A stretch of 12,500 bases of DNA from Actinidia chinensis (Eukaryota; Streptophyta; Magnoliopsida; Ericales; Actinidiaceae): the NCBI GenBank assembly GCA_009663005.1, contig CM018889.1:11212966-11225465 (forward strand), written 5' to 3'. The notes beneath the pieces are model-generated. The model saw only the letters and a program-made list of their open reading frames with translations. It ran no database searches and was not told the DNA's origin. Made by a program: the position numbers and the translations under genes. Positions 1 through 7,369 of this stretch are shown in pieces (positions within the stretch are counted from its first letter, which is position 1; each line of letters begins with the position of its first letter).

Positions 1-68
1 TTGATACAAGTGAACTCATTTTCCTAGGTAGACATGTATAATACATACATCTACTTAAAAAAAATTAA

Positions 69-603
69 GGATAATTACAGTCACCTCTCCTGTATTTTCA
101 AAAATAACACTGACCTTCTTTATTTTTAAAATTAATGTCAAGATTCCCGCTAGAACTCATTTTTGTGCAAAAATAATAAGTTTTTAAATTTTTTTCAATA
201 CAACCATTAAGATAAATAAATATTCTCTCTTGTTAGAAAAATAATTGATAAATAATTTATTTTTTAAGTTTGTTTAGATGAAGATCACTTAAAAAATAAA
301 ATATTCAGATTATTTTTCTACAAAAAATTATTGATATTAAAAATTTTTTTTTGAGTACATTTTTCATTAGTTGTACTTAAAAAATAAACCATTTAGATCA
401 ATTCTTCTTTTAACAAAATACTTATTGATAAAAAATAAAAATAAAATAGTTTATCCAAGTTTGTCATTTTTGTACAAAAATGAGCCATAGGGAGAATTTT
501 GACATTAATTTTAAAAATAAAAGAGGTCAATGTTATTTCTGAAACTATTGAGGAGAAGGCTGTATTTTTCAAAAGCCTCCTGAGAAGTCAGTGAAATTTA
601 CCC
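69..603. mobile_element. Foldback element 1 (long terminal inverted repeats, non-autonomous)
   Basis: The left part (about 69-275) reappears as an imperfect reverse complement in the right part (about 380-603), with roughly 100 bp of AT-rich spacer between. The left end reads GGATAATTACAGTCAC and the right end, reverse-complemented, GGGTAAATTTCACTGAC. Inner blocks such as TTTTTAAAATTAATGTCAA also pair across the arms. There is no coding capacity. Known plant families with long inverted repeats and no transposase look like this; I cannot assign a superfamily because I see no convincing target-site duplication. The right arm contains a smaller hairpin at about 559-579 (GGCTGT...AAAAGCC). Its right half recurs at 2431-2598. 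Confidence 0.7.
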
Positions 604-899
604 AAACAATAATTATAAATTGAAGAAAAATATCACAAAACTCCAATTGTTAAAAATTATGAAACGTTCAATATAGAACCGATTATATATACCAAGCCTG
701 AGATACTTAGATAAGCGTTATGGGACAAGTCTAACATTCATAAAACTAGAAGCATCTACTAGCAAAAAAGAAACGAAAACAAAATTCAGCTCTTCCAGAC
801 CAAAGTTCTTAATGTCGTCAACCCATAATATACCGGGAATTTAAACTTATCGATACATACATGGGAGTGTTTACAGTACATATCTAAAAAATGGTGCAT

Positions 900-1140
900 A
901 TAGTGCGCCCTAATATAGCATTATGACAATCAATCATAACATTCACCATAACCGATCGCAATAAAAAAAATATAACTTTTCTTTATCACAAAAAACGTAA
1001 TATTTACCATAATGATGTATAACACATTATTTTTTCATTATTTTTAATATACATATCTTCTAACATTCACCACACACAGATCATAACATATTCCACGATC
1101 GATCATAGCATTTACCATAATTGATCATAATATTTATACT
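900..1140. repeat. Degenerate short tandem motif around GATCATAACATT
   Basis: Variants of a roughly 20-24 bp phrase combining ATCATAACATT, CACCATAA and GATCG occur irregularly (for example CATAACATTCACCATAACC near 936, and GATCATAGCATTTACCATAA near 1100). A shorter set is found in copy B at about 2860-3075. There is no coding potential. It looks like old slippage-derived sequence inside the duplicated unit. Confidence 0.45.
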
Positions 1141-1512
1141 ATAAATTTTGTATACATATATTTACAAATATATTGTCCACTACTATACTTGCCAATTTAC
1201 CTATATAGGCACAAATCCTGATACCACTATTTGAAACACTCTTCCAAAACCCCCAAACAACCTCTATAGCTTAATAGTGAAGATAGAAGGCCAATACATG
1301 ATCCCAGCAAGTATAGATGATAAAACTATACACGTATGACATTCATCAGGATATATAATTCCAAAAAAGAAAAGAAAGAAAGAAAAAAATGTAAAGGACG
1401 TGATTGACAAATCAGCCTAACTCTGATAAAAAAGAAAGAAAGACCAGGAACATAAATCGTAAATTTCATAATCTTATATCAAAATAATGGGGAATAATTT
1501 AGGATCTCTCAC

Positions 1513-1549
1513 CTGATATGGTCACAGGAAGACGATGATGGAGAATCAT
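1513..1549 (-). other. Possible first coding exon with 5' splice site (minus strand)
   Basis: On the minus strand an ATG at 1549 opens a 12-codon reading frame (MILHHRLPVTIS) that runs into CAG|GTGAGA at 1515-1507, a near-consensus plant 5' splice site. The sequence upstream is pyrimidine-rich (CTTCTCTCTCATCACC), like a plant 5'UTR. The matching block in copy B is unusually well conserved, but its site has decayed to CAT|GTGGGG. Downstream on the minus strand is AT-rich, intron-like sequence. No transcript evidence is available and 12 codons are too few to identify a protein. An orphan promoter/first exon of a gene now lost or elsewhere is my inference. Confidence 0.25.
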
Positions 1550-1606
1550 GGAGAGAGATTTGGGGAACGGGTGATGAGAGAGAAGCACATTAGATTTTTT
1601 TGAAAA

Positions 1607-1675
1607 TTGACTTTTAGCTGAGTTTGACTCAATGTGTGGTTATGTGGTTTTGTGAACTTGACTTAAGCATTGACA
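1607..1675 (-). promoter_or_regulatory. Cluster of W-box-like TTGAC motifs
   Basis: TTGACT occurs at 1607-1612, 1624-1629 and 1658-1663, and TTGACA at 1670-1675: four TTGAC cores in 69 bp, all in one orientation. TTGAC[C/T] is the binding site of plant WRKY factors. The cluster sits 60-130 bp upstream of the possible minus-strand ATG at 1549, where a proximal promoter would be. Copy B keeps only one (GTTGACTCA near 3237). Function is inferred; such motifs also arise by chance in AT-rich DNA. Confidence 0.3.
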
Positions 1676-1799
1676 AATTTTAATTGAGAAGTTATATTCC
1701 CAGCATCCCTTTTCCTCTCATTTGCTAGGTCTTCCCTTCAATTTCTCTTTTTCCATTTACCATCTACATACACATGCAGGTCCAACTTCTTTTCTCTCT

Positions 1800-2020
1800 C
1801 TTGCATAACTCGGTGTCTGGTTCAATAGACCGACTAATTCAAATGACTAATCCCACCGTATGTCTACAAGCGAGATCCCTTTTAACTAAAACTGAGAAAA
1901 AATCTCATATGAACTGACCCAATACAATAATTGATAACATGCAGGTAAGAGTCAAATCTCGATTAAAAATTTCACGAGGAACATAATGATCAAGTAACTA
2001 TCATTGCGCCAATACCTGGG
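1800..2020 (-). mobile_element. SINE-like remnant (tRNA-derived head, minus strand)
   Basis: Read on the minus strand, TGGCGCAATGA (2011-2001) fits a Pol III A box. About 45 bases on, ATCGAGATTTGACTC (about 1964-1950) could be a worn B box. The body then runs through GGTGGGATTAGTC and GAATTAGTCGGTCTATTG to ACACCGAGTTATGCA near 1800, phrasing that resembles the body of angiosperm tRNA-derived SINEs. There is no clear poly-A/T tail or target duplication, so the ends are approximate. An unrelated dispersed repeat is the main alternative. Confidence 0.4.
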
Positions 2021-2108
2021 TTTAACATTTATTCTCTCGGCATAGCAACCCACTCGATGGGTGGAGTCAAGATTCCGATGTGTGGAGGGCACATTTCTAA
2101 AATGATAT

Positions 2109-2145
<37 letters not shown>

Positions 2146-2430
2146 TTGATAATTAAAAGAAGTAATTAAATTGAAGTGCAAATGAAAAGTAATATGTAGA
2201 ACACATCTACGACTTTTGAAATTCGGAACATGTTTCATGACAATTTTATTTATTATGTTATTAAAAGAATTAGAGGTCTGTACTTTGCCAAAATCATGTT
2301 ATACACCCAAAGAGAGTAAGATAAGAAAAATAAACTCCTTGTTGTTTTTAGGTTATATGTGTGTATATATATATAACGCGTAACTTGAGTTTATTCAAGT
2401 TATTGTACCTCTCATTTTAAAAAAAAAAAA
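2021..2430. other. Gene-free AT-rich spacer between the duplicated copies
   Basis: I see no gene here. It holds a small hairpin (ACCCACTCGATGGGT, about 2049-2063), the AT microsatellite described separately, a second short TG/TA run at about 2358-2377 and a poly-A run at about 2420-2430. The poly-A run marks the point where copy B begins. Confidence 0.6.
2104..2146. repeat. (AT)n microsatellite
   Basis: This is about 43 bp of alternating A and T with a single phase break (TATAATAT near 2118-2122). It is a simple-sequence repeat, likely length-variable and hairpin-forming. A minus-strand open frame across it encodes a Tyr-Ile run that is only a translation of the repeat. Confidence 0.9.
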
Positions 2431-2598
2431 TTATTGATAAAAAATAAAAATAAAATAATTTATCCACGTTTATCATTTTTGCATAAAAATAACTTTTAGA
2501 GAGAATCTTGACACTGATTTTATAAGTTAAAGAAGGCAATATTATTTCTAAAATTACAGAGGAGTTGACTGCATTTGTGAGTTCAGTGAATGTTATCC
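2431..2598. mobile_element. Half of foldback element 1 (right arm only)
   Basis: It matches the outer right arm of the 69-603 element, from TTATTGATAAAAAATAAAAA to the terminal GTTATCC, and lacks the spacer and left arm. The complete element therefore sits in copy A only. Either B was truncated at the element's inner part, or the duplication broke there. It has no coding content. Confidence 0.7.
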
Positions 2599-3245
2599 AA
2601 AAAATAGTTATAAATGAAGAAAAATATCACTAAACTCCCATAATTAAAAATTATGAAGCGTTCAACTTAAAATCAATTATATATACCAGAGAAACATAGA
2701 TAAGCAGTATGAGACAAGTGTAACATTCATAAAACTGGAAGCTATACCAACAAAAAAGCGACAAAAATCAAATTCAACTTCTTCCGGACCAAAGTTCTTA
2801 ATGTCGGTCACCCATAACATAACGGAAATTTAAACCTATCGATTCTCTGATATAATATTATCACAATCAATCGTAATATTCATAACAACCGATTGTAATA
2901 AAAAAAATATACAATCTTTCTTTATCGCAAAAGATTTTAACATTTACTACAATAATGTGTAATACATTATTTTTTATTATTATTAACATACATATCCCGT
3001 AACATTCACAACACAGATCATAATGTAAATCATGATTGATCATAATATTATCACAATCAATCACAACACAATCGTAAATTTCATAATCTTATATCACAAT
3101 AACGGGGAATAATTTAGGAGCCCCCACATGATACGGTCACAGGAAGACGAGGTTGTAGAATCATGGAGAGAGATTTGGGGAACGGTTGATGAGAGAGAAG
3201 CACATTAGATTTTTGTCAACATGCCCTTTGGCGGAGGTTGACTCA
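2431..3245. repeat. Segmental duplication, copy B
   Basis: This is the direct repeat of copy A (421-1635). From the left it holds the right half of foldback element 1 (2431-2598), the AT-rich middle, the GATCATAA-type motifs (about 2860-3075) and the conserved end block (about 3090-3215). It lacks about 320 bp present in A. The join to unrelated sequence on the left is at a poly-A run and on the right just after CACATTAGATTTTTG (about 3215). The corresponding minus-strand ATG is at 3164 with a weakened splice site. Confidence 0.8.
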
Positions 3246-3845
3246 TGTATTCAATAATACTAGGCTAGCTGCACAGATCTAAAACAAAGAAGCAACCACA
3301 GATGATTGCATGGCTGCTCGACTTACTGACTTGTGGCCCCTATCTAACACATGTATTTCCCTTTAAAAAAAAGTAAAAAAGAAATACAAAAAGTTTCAAT
3401 AATCGTTTAGTTCATTTTTATAACTTAATAAATTAATGTATTACATACAAAAAGTTTATTCTATCTGTATGCAATTAAAGAATCCGTAAGTTCTTGATTT
3501 GGATCTGATTCAAAATTGGGTATTTGATTTGCTGTTGAATCAGAGTATTTCTGGTTTGAGTGTACTATTGATTTGAGATGGGTTGTGGCTTTTGTAGTTT
3601 TCATTGTGATTCCTAGTTCATGTATTGACAGTATTGTAGAGGTGGTTTGCGAATTTTTAGTTGTCATTTAGATTTGTTTCCAAATCGGTAATAAGGCATC
3701 CTGGGTTTAGTTAATTTATGGGTTTGTTACTTTCTTCCATTTTGATTGGATCCAATTCTGATCAAGGATTTGTGAAATTGAAGGGGGATTGTCATTTGGT
3801 TGAGTTTGCATTGTAACGTTTGCCCATTCCCATATAAGGAGAAGC

Positions 3846-3865
3846 CGTATGGGAGACTCCGTACG
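3846..3865 (+). other. GC-rich hairpin, 7-bp stem
   Basis: CGTATGG (3846-3852) pairs with CCGTACG (3859-3865), with one T-G wobble, around the loop GAGACT. It stands out in an AT-rich region. The AGCCGTATG...CGTACG arrangement loosely recalls domain V of organellar group II introns, but the outer stem and catalytic AGC/bulge layout are not there. Confidence 0.35.
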
Positions 3866-4139
3866 AGGGATCAGTAAAAAATTATTTAGTGGAAACGGAT
3901 GGTGTATGAAACTGAGACAGTGAAAACATTTTCTGTTCTCAAAAAATTGTTAGAAATTACAGTGAGAATGAAAGTTCAAAGTGGGCTGAAATTTTCAGCT
4001 GAATATGGAGTTGTTAAGCAGCGCAAAGGAATAATCAGCCTATAATGGCTGTATTTTTAGTGAATTAAATCCACTAATGAGGGGGTTATGGTGAGTTTTA
4101 TAGTCATGTTTATGACTGTTTAAGTTTTATACTTTTTAA

Positions 4140-4149
4140 CTATAAAAAG
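4140..4149 (+). promoter_or_regulatory. TATA-box-like CTATAAAAAG
   Basis: This is a good plant TATA match, followed by a purine-rich stretch. It could belong to an LTR promoter of the copia element whose gag begins at 5995. The element's LTR borders and the expected methionine-tRNA primer-binding site are not visible, so the assignment is tentative. Confidence 0.25.
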
Positions 4150-4290
4150 AGGAGTTAAGTTGTTTAGATGAAAAACATAACAAGAAAGCATAAAACATTT
4201 TGAGTTTTATTTAAGTGAAAAAGAGATAATCGCAGTAAACTTATGAGGTGTTCCAAAGTTAGTGGTTCTAACCATTTTATCTTGAGAGGA

Positions 4291-5360
4291 AGATGTCGAC
4301 AATACCCCTCGATAGGCGGCGAATCTTTCTTAAGAAAAAGACTACATTTGCTGGACTCAGCAAAATCTTTCTGTTTGTATCTCTTATTTTAGTTTCTATT
4401 CATTTCAGTTTTTGTAATTTCAATTTTTGTAAATTATTTTTATTTACTATAAATTCAGTGTACTGTAATTTATTTTGATTAATGGAAGTTGTTTTTTGAA
4501 ATTCTGTATTTGTCAAATATTTTTTTCAACAATCTTAAGAAATATTTTTTTTAATTATCAGCAAATGAATTCCAGAAAATAATTTGTACAGAAACTAGTA
4601 TGAGATGAATAAAAGAAAATTTATGTTTTCATGTTGCCCACATCAGAACGAACAGACTACTATTTATCATGATATCAAACATGAGAAATAGTACCAGAAA
4701 TATACAGACTGTTATTATGAAAATATTCTGAAATATTTCTAATATTTTCGTTAAGATGTTTTAGACTACTATTGGTTTTGTTTATTGCAGAATTTTATTT
4801 TATTTTTTCCAAATATACATTTATTTTTAGAAAATGTTTCTGCTTTATTCAGAAACTATTTTAGTATTTTAAAGAAAGAAAATATTTTCTATTTTTTTTC
4901 CAGAAGCTGTCCAGTTTCTGTATATAAAACTGTCCATTTTTTTTAGAAACTGTTTTTGGAAAGAAACAAAAGTTTGCTGATTTTTTTTGTTAAAAACAGA
5001 ACAGTTCTATTTCTGAAAAAAGAAAAAAAAATTATTTTCTGATTATTTTTCTGTTAAAAAACAAAACAGTTCTATTTCTGGGAAAAGAAAGAAAAAAAAA
5101 TTCTGATTATTTTTCTGTTAAAAAACAAAACAGTTCTATTTCTGGGAAAAGAAAGAAAAAAAATTATGTTTTCTGAATTTTTTTTCCTGGTAAAATCAGA
5201 ACGGTTTTAATTTTTTCAGAAATTGTCCAGATTCAATAACAGTCCTGCAACTGTTTATGAAAAAAATCTTATAGAATTCAACCCATAGGCATTAACACTG
5301 AGTACTGTGCGAACACAAATAATCAGTTTTAAGTCACCGTGAGTATAGTTTGTGGCAACA
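4291..5360 (+). other. A/T-rich repeat-laden region, probable copia leader/LTR remnant
   Basis: No gene is supported. The sequence is dominated by T- and A-runs with recurring CAGAAA, TTTCTG and CTGTCCA phrases (about 4560-5240), including the 64-bp tandem repeats listed separately. A 61-codon frame at 4293-4478 starts with ATGTCGACAA, the same ten bases as the gag start at 5995, but its later part is T-rich low-complexity translation. Position and composition suggest the untranslated leader or LTR of the copia element. No TG...CA borders, primer-binding site or second LTR could be found to prove it. Confidence 0.4.
4976..5230 (+). repeat. 64-bp tandem repeats (about 4 copies)
   Basis: Two copies (5037-5100 and 5101-5163) are essentially identical, differing only in the length of the closing A-run. 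They are flanked by a worn copy on each side (about 4976-5036 and 5169-5228). Each unit runs TTCTGATT...CTGTTAAAAAACAAAACAG...TTCTATTTCTGGG and ends in a purine run. Inside each, CTGTT...AACAG can pair. The near-identity of the central pair shows a duplication younger than the surrounding decay. Direct repeats upstream of gag are known in some plant copia leaders/LTRs. Confidence 0.85.
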
Positions 5361-5661
5361 TGTGGTAATTACTGTATTAGCCCATAACTATCTATAATTA
5401 CAGTTTTTTGTAGTTATTGTTTTAGCCCACATCTTTTGGAGGTTACTGTTGTAACCCAGATTTTTAGTAATTACAGATTGGCCACAATCTTTACTGTAAT
5501 TATAAACTCTACCTACCTTTCAGGAAAATTATAAAAAGCTCCATATTTTGATAATTATAGATTTTACCCTAGTTTTGGAAAATAACAGATGTATCCAGAT
5601 TTTTAAAAAATTATAATTTTACCCCAAATTCTTGAAAATTATAATTTTTTACCCCTGGGTG
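5361..5661 (+). repeat. Degenerate 28-30 bp minisatellite (about 10 units)
   Basis: Successive units share the order (G)(A/T)AATTATA-ATTTTACCC-ATTTT: for example from TGTGGTAATTACTGTATTAG at 5361, GATAATTATAGATTTTACCC near 5549, and GAAAATTATAATTTTTTACC near 5634. Spacing is about 27-30 bp with a few longer units. Units near the right end are more alike than those at the left. There is no coding potential; it lies in the presumed untranslated leader of the copia element. Confidence 0.7.
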
Positions 5662-5994
5662 ATCAACCGTGCACGGTTTGACCTTGATTAGAATTTAGAG
5701 GCTATGACATTAGGTAGTTGTGCACGGTTGACTTTTGTTAAATAAGTTGTTAATATCTCTGTTCATATTCAACTAGTTGAAAGTTTTTCTCGACCAATTG
5801 GAAATGCAGAAAAAGTATTATGCTTGACCTAAACTGGTTGGAAAAATTTTCTCAACAAGTTAGGAGTTCAATAAGTCAGATTTTTCCGTGAATTGAAGGA
5901 GATTATGTATAGATTGTTAATCTATTCATGTTGTCGATATTGTTAAAATTTATACATTGATATGTGATTGATCTTTCTCAAGAAGAAAAAAAAT
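5662..5994 (+). other. Presumed gag leader with short palindromes
   Basis: This is untranslated sequence just ahead of gag. AACCGTGCACGGTT (5665-5678) is a perfect 14-bp palindrome, and a near copy, GTTGTGCACGGTTGAC, lies at 5717-5732. TCAACTAGTTGA (5769-5780) is a perfect 12-bp palindrome, followed by related CCAATTGG (about 5796) and AACTGGTT (about 5834). The purine-rich AAGAAGAAAAAAAAT directly precedes the gag ATG. Repeated palindromes fit binding sites or RNA structure in a retrotransposon leader, but no function can be read from them. Confidence 0.45.
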
Positions 5995-6905
5995 ATGTCG
6001 ACAAAAGTTGATGAAACGAGCACTCAAGTTCCTATTTCTAGAAGGGCTACTGCTCCAACCCAGGTGTTCTGTCGATTCTGATGGCACATGTGGATAAACC
6101 AGGAAAGTTACGTGGGGCTGATTTCAAAAGATAGTAGTAGAAGATGATGTTTTATCTTACGAAGCTGAATCTCGTTGGATGCTTGATAGAAGAAGCTCTA
6201 GTTGTGGCTGAAAATGAGACGGATAGTCAAAAGGTGATTGCGCGGGGATCACTAGAAGAATGCTAATTATCATTGCCATAACTACGTTCTTTAATGCCTT
6301 GGATGACTCTTTATAGTAAGTGTACAATGAGGCGAAGTCTGCTAAGAAACTGTGGAAGTCTTTAGACAAAAAATACAAGATCGGCAAGAAATTTATTGTT
6401 GGCTGGTTCCTAGATTATGTAATGCATGACATGAAATCGGTGACAGCTCAATTCCAAGAGCTCTAGGTTCTCATTAATGAGATCAAGGCAGAAGGAATGC
6501 TTTTGAGTGGGGTATTTCTAGTGGTTGCGGTCATCCACAAGCTCCCAGAGACATGGAAGGAATTCAAGAGTTATCTCATATTCAAGAACAAGGAGATAAC
6601 ATTGGAAGCCCTTTTCTTCAAGCTCAATGTTGAGAAAGAAAATCGGGCAAAAAACAAAAGTGTCAAAACCTTCTATATGGTCAAGGCTAACATAATGGAG
6701 CATGATCAGTCCTAGAAGATTAAGAAATCGAAGGACAAGTGGTCAAGTAACTAGAAAGGCAAGGGTGTCAAATTGGGATCAAAAAGTGCGATTGCCAAGA
6801 AGTCTACAAAAAAGTTTCAGGGTACGTGCTTCAACTATAATAAGTTTGGGTATCGTGCTTTTGAGTGTAGAAACCAATGCAACCTAGAGCTCATGCACAT
6901 ATGAC
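5995..6905 (+). pseudogene. copia gag (UBN2-type) with degraded CCHC knuckle, broken
   Basis: Gag would form the virus-like particle and package the element RNA. The ATG at 5995 opens 28 codons and ends at TGA 6079; homology continues one frame over from 6081. Recognisable blocks are [16 protein letters not shown] (about 6117-6177), the [10 protein letters not shown] stretch (about 6346), [10 protein letters not shown] (about 6387), and [13 protein letters not shown] with [11 protein letters not shown] (6540-6627), all typical of plant copia gag. Three successive TAG codons lie at 6132-6140 and another at 6464. The zinc knuckle at 6827-6868 reads CFNYNKFGYRAFEC: the second Cys and the His of CX2CX4HX4C are both Tyr, so zinc binding would be lost. 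Confidence 0.88.
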
Positions 6906-6959
6906 TGAGGTCGTCAAGGAGGTATACATGATATCAACCTCTTGACAGTGGTTTCTGAA

Positions 6960-7360
6960 GTGAACATGGTGGGATCAAATCCACAAGAATGGTGGATAGA
7001 CACTGGGGTTATACACCATGTCTGTTGGAATAGACGAATATTTACTACCTTCGAACCAGCGGCAAATGGTTAAAAGATTTTTATGGAAAATTCAGCCACC
7101 TCCAACGTTGTAGAGATTGGAAAAGTAGTCATGAAAATGACTTAAGGAAAAGAGCTGACTCTGAACAATATGTTATTCGTGCCCGAAATCAGAAAAAATC
7201 TGGTGTCGAGTTCTCTATGGATCAGACATGGTTACCTTATAGTCTTTAAGACAGATAAGGTCACTCTATCAAAGGCTGAAATGTATGTAGGAAAAATGTT
7301 ATATGATCGATGATCTATTCAAGATGAATGTAATCACTGAAATCCCTACTATCAATAAAA
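6960..7360 (+). pseudogene. copia protease region, broken
   Basis: This is the aspartic protease that would cut the polyprotein. The frame from about 6966 contains EWWIDTG, with catalytic Asp in DTG at 6999-7007. It is followed by VIHHVC where the family normally has a small residue and Thr/Ser after DTG. Downstream blocks match the usual linker: FTTFEP (about 7040), a Met-x-Asn-Ser-Ala-Thr-Ser stretch (about 7084), KELTLNNMLFVPEIRKNLVS (about 7153-7210) and DKVTLSKAEMYVGK (about 7255). In-frame stops occur at about 7069 and 7141. Confidence 0.85.
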
Positions 7361-7369
7361 AAAAATTCT

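Larger units (their letters stand above)
421..1635. repeat. Segmental duplication, copy A
   Basis: This stretch aligns in direct orientation with 2431-3245 by eye at roughly 80-85% over most of its length. Shared anchors include CCAAAGTTCTTAATGTCG (about 801-818 and 2790-2807), the block around ATAATGATGTATAACACAT, and the right-hand block GAGAGAGATTTGGGGAACGG (about 1550-1569). Copy A has about 320 bp at roughly 1135-1455 that copy B lacks; that extra part holds no gene I can recognise. The left end of the copy is the right arm of foldback element 1. The right end, beyond about 1600, diverges from B within a few tens of bases. Confidence 0.8.
3246..4290. other. Gene-free stretch with T/G-rich, intron-like + strand
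   Basis: No protein or RNA gene is recognisable. From about 3470 to 3800 the plus strand is rich in T and G and begins at a good 5' splice-site match (CCGTAAGTTC, about 3484), which resembles a plant 5'UTR intron, but no exon can be identified on either side. A minus-strand open frame at 3461-3667 is Thr/Ser/Asn-rich low-complexity sequence and I do not call it. A compact hairpin at 3846-3865 and a TATA-like CTATAAAAAG at 4140-4149 are the only distinct elements. Part of it could be the LTR of the copia element downstream, but I found no paired LTR. Confidence 0.5.

Noticed and set aside
2029..2238. 69-codon minus-strand open frame with a Tyr-Ile run
   Set aside because: It is a translation of the (AT)n microsatellite with no protein-like composition or conserved motif.
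2867..3064. 65-codon minus-strand open frame
   Set aside because: It lies in the degenerate GATCATAA-type repeats of copy B; the same place in copy A is not kept open and no motif is present.
3461..3667. 68-codon minus-strand Thr/Ser/Asn-rich frame
   Set aside because: Low-complexity complement of a T/G-rich stretch, with no family similarity I recognise and no supporting context.
3836..3870. Group II intron domain V
   Set aside because: A 7-bp stem is present, but the outer stem, the AGC catalytic triad position and a GNRA-type loop are not, so I list only a hairpin.
4262..4275. TGGTTCTAACC as a copia primer-binding site
   Set aside because: It shares only the first four bases with the usual plant initiator-tRNA site, is far from gag, and no LTR end precedes it.
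4293..4478. 61-codon plus-strand frame with a hydrophobic C-terminus, resembling a small membrane protein
   Set aside because: The hydrophobic part is a translation of T-rich low-complexity sequence. Only its first ten bases are noteworthy, because they match the gag start.
6157..6703. Minus-strand open frames at 6157-6387 and 6518-6703
   Set aside because: Both are antisense shadows of the recognisable copia gag codons on the plus strand.
6702..6887. Arg-rich 61-codon plus-strand frame
   Set aside because: It is a shifted frame over the gag zinc-knuckle region; the true frame carries the degraded CCHC motif.
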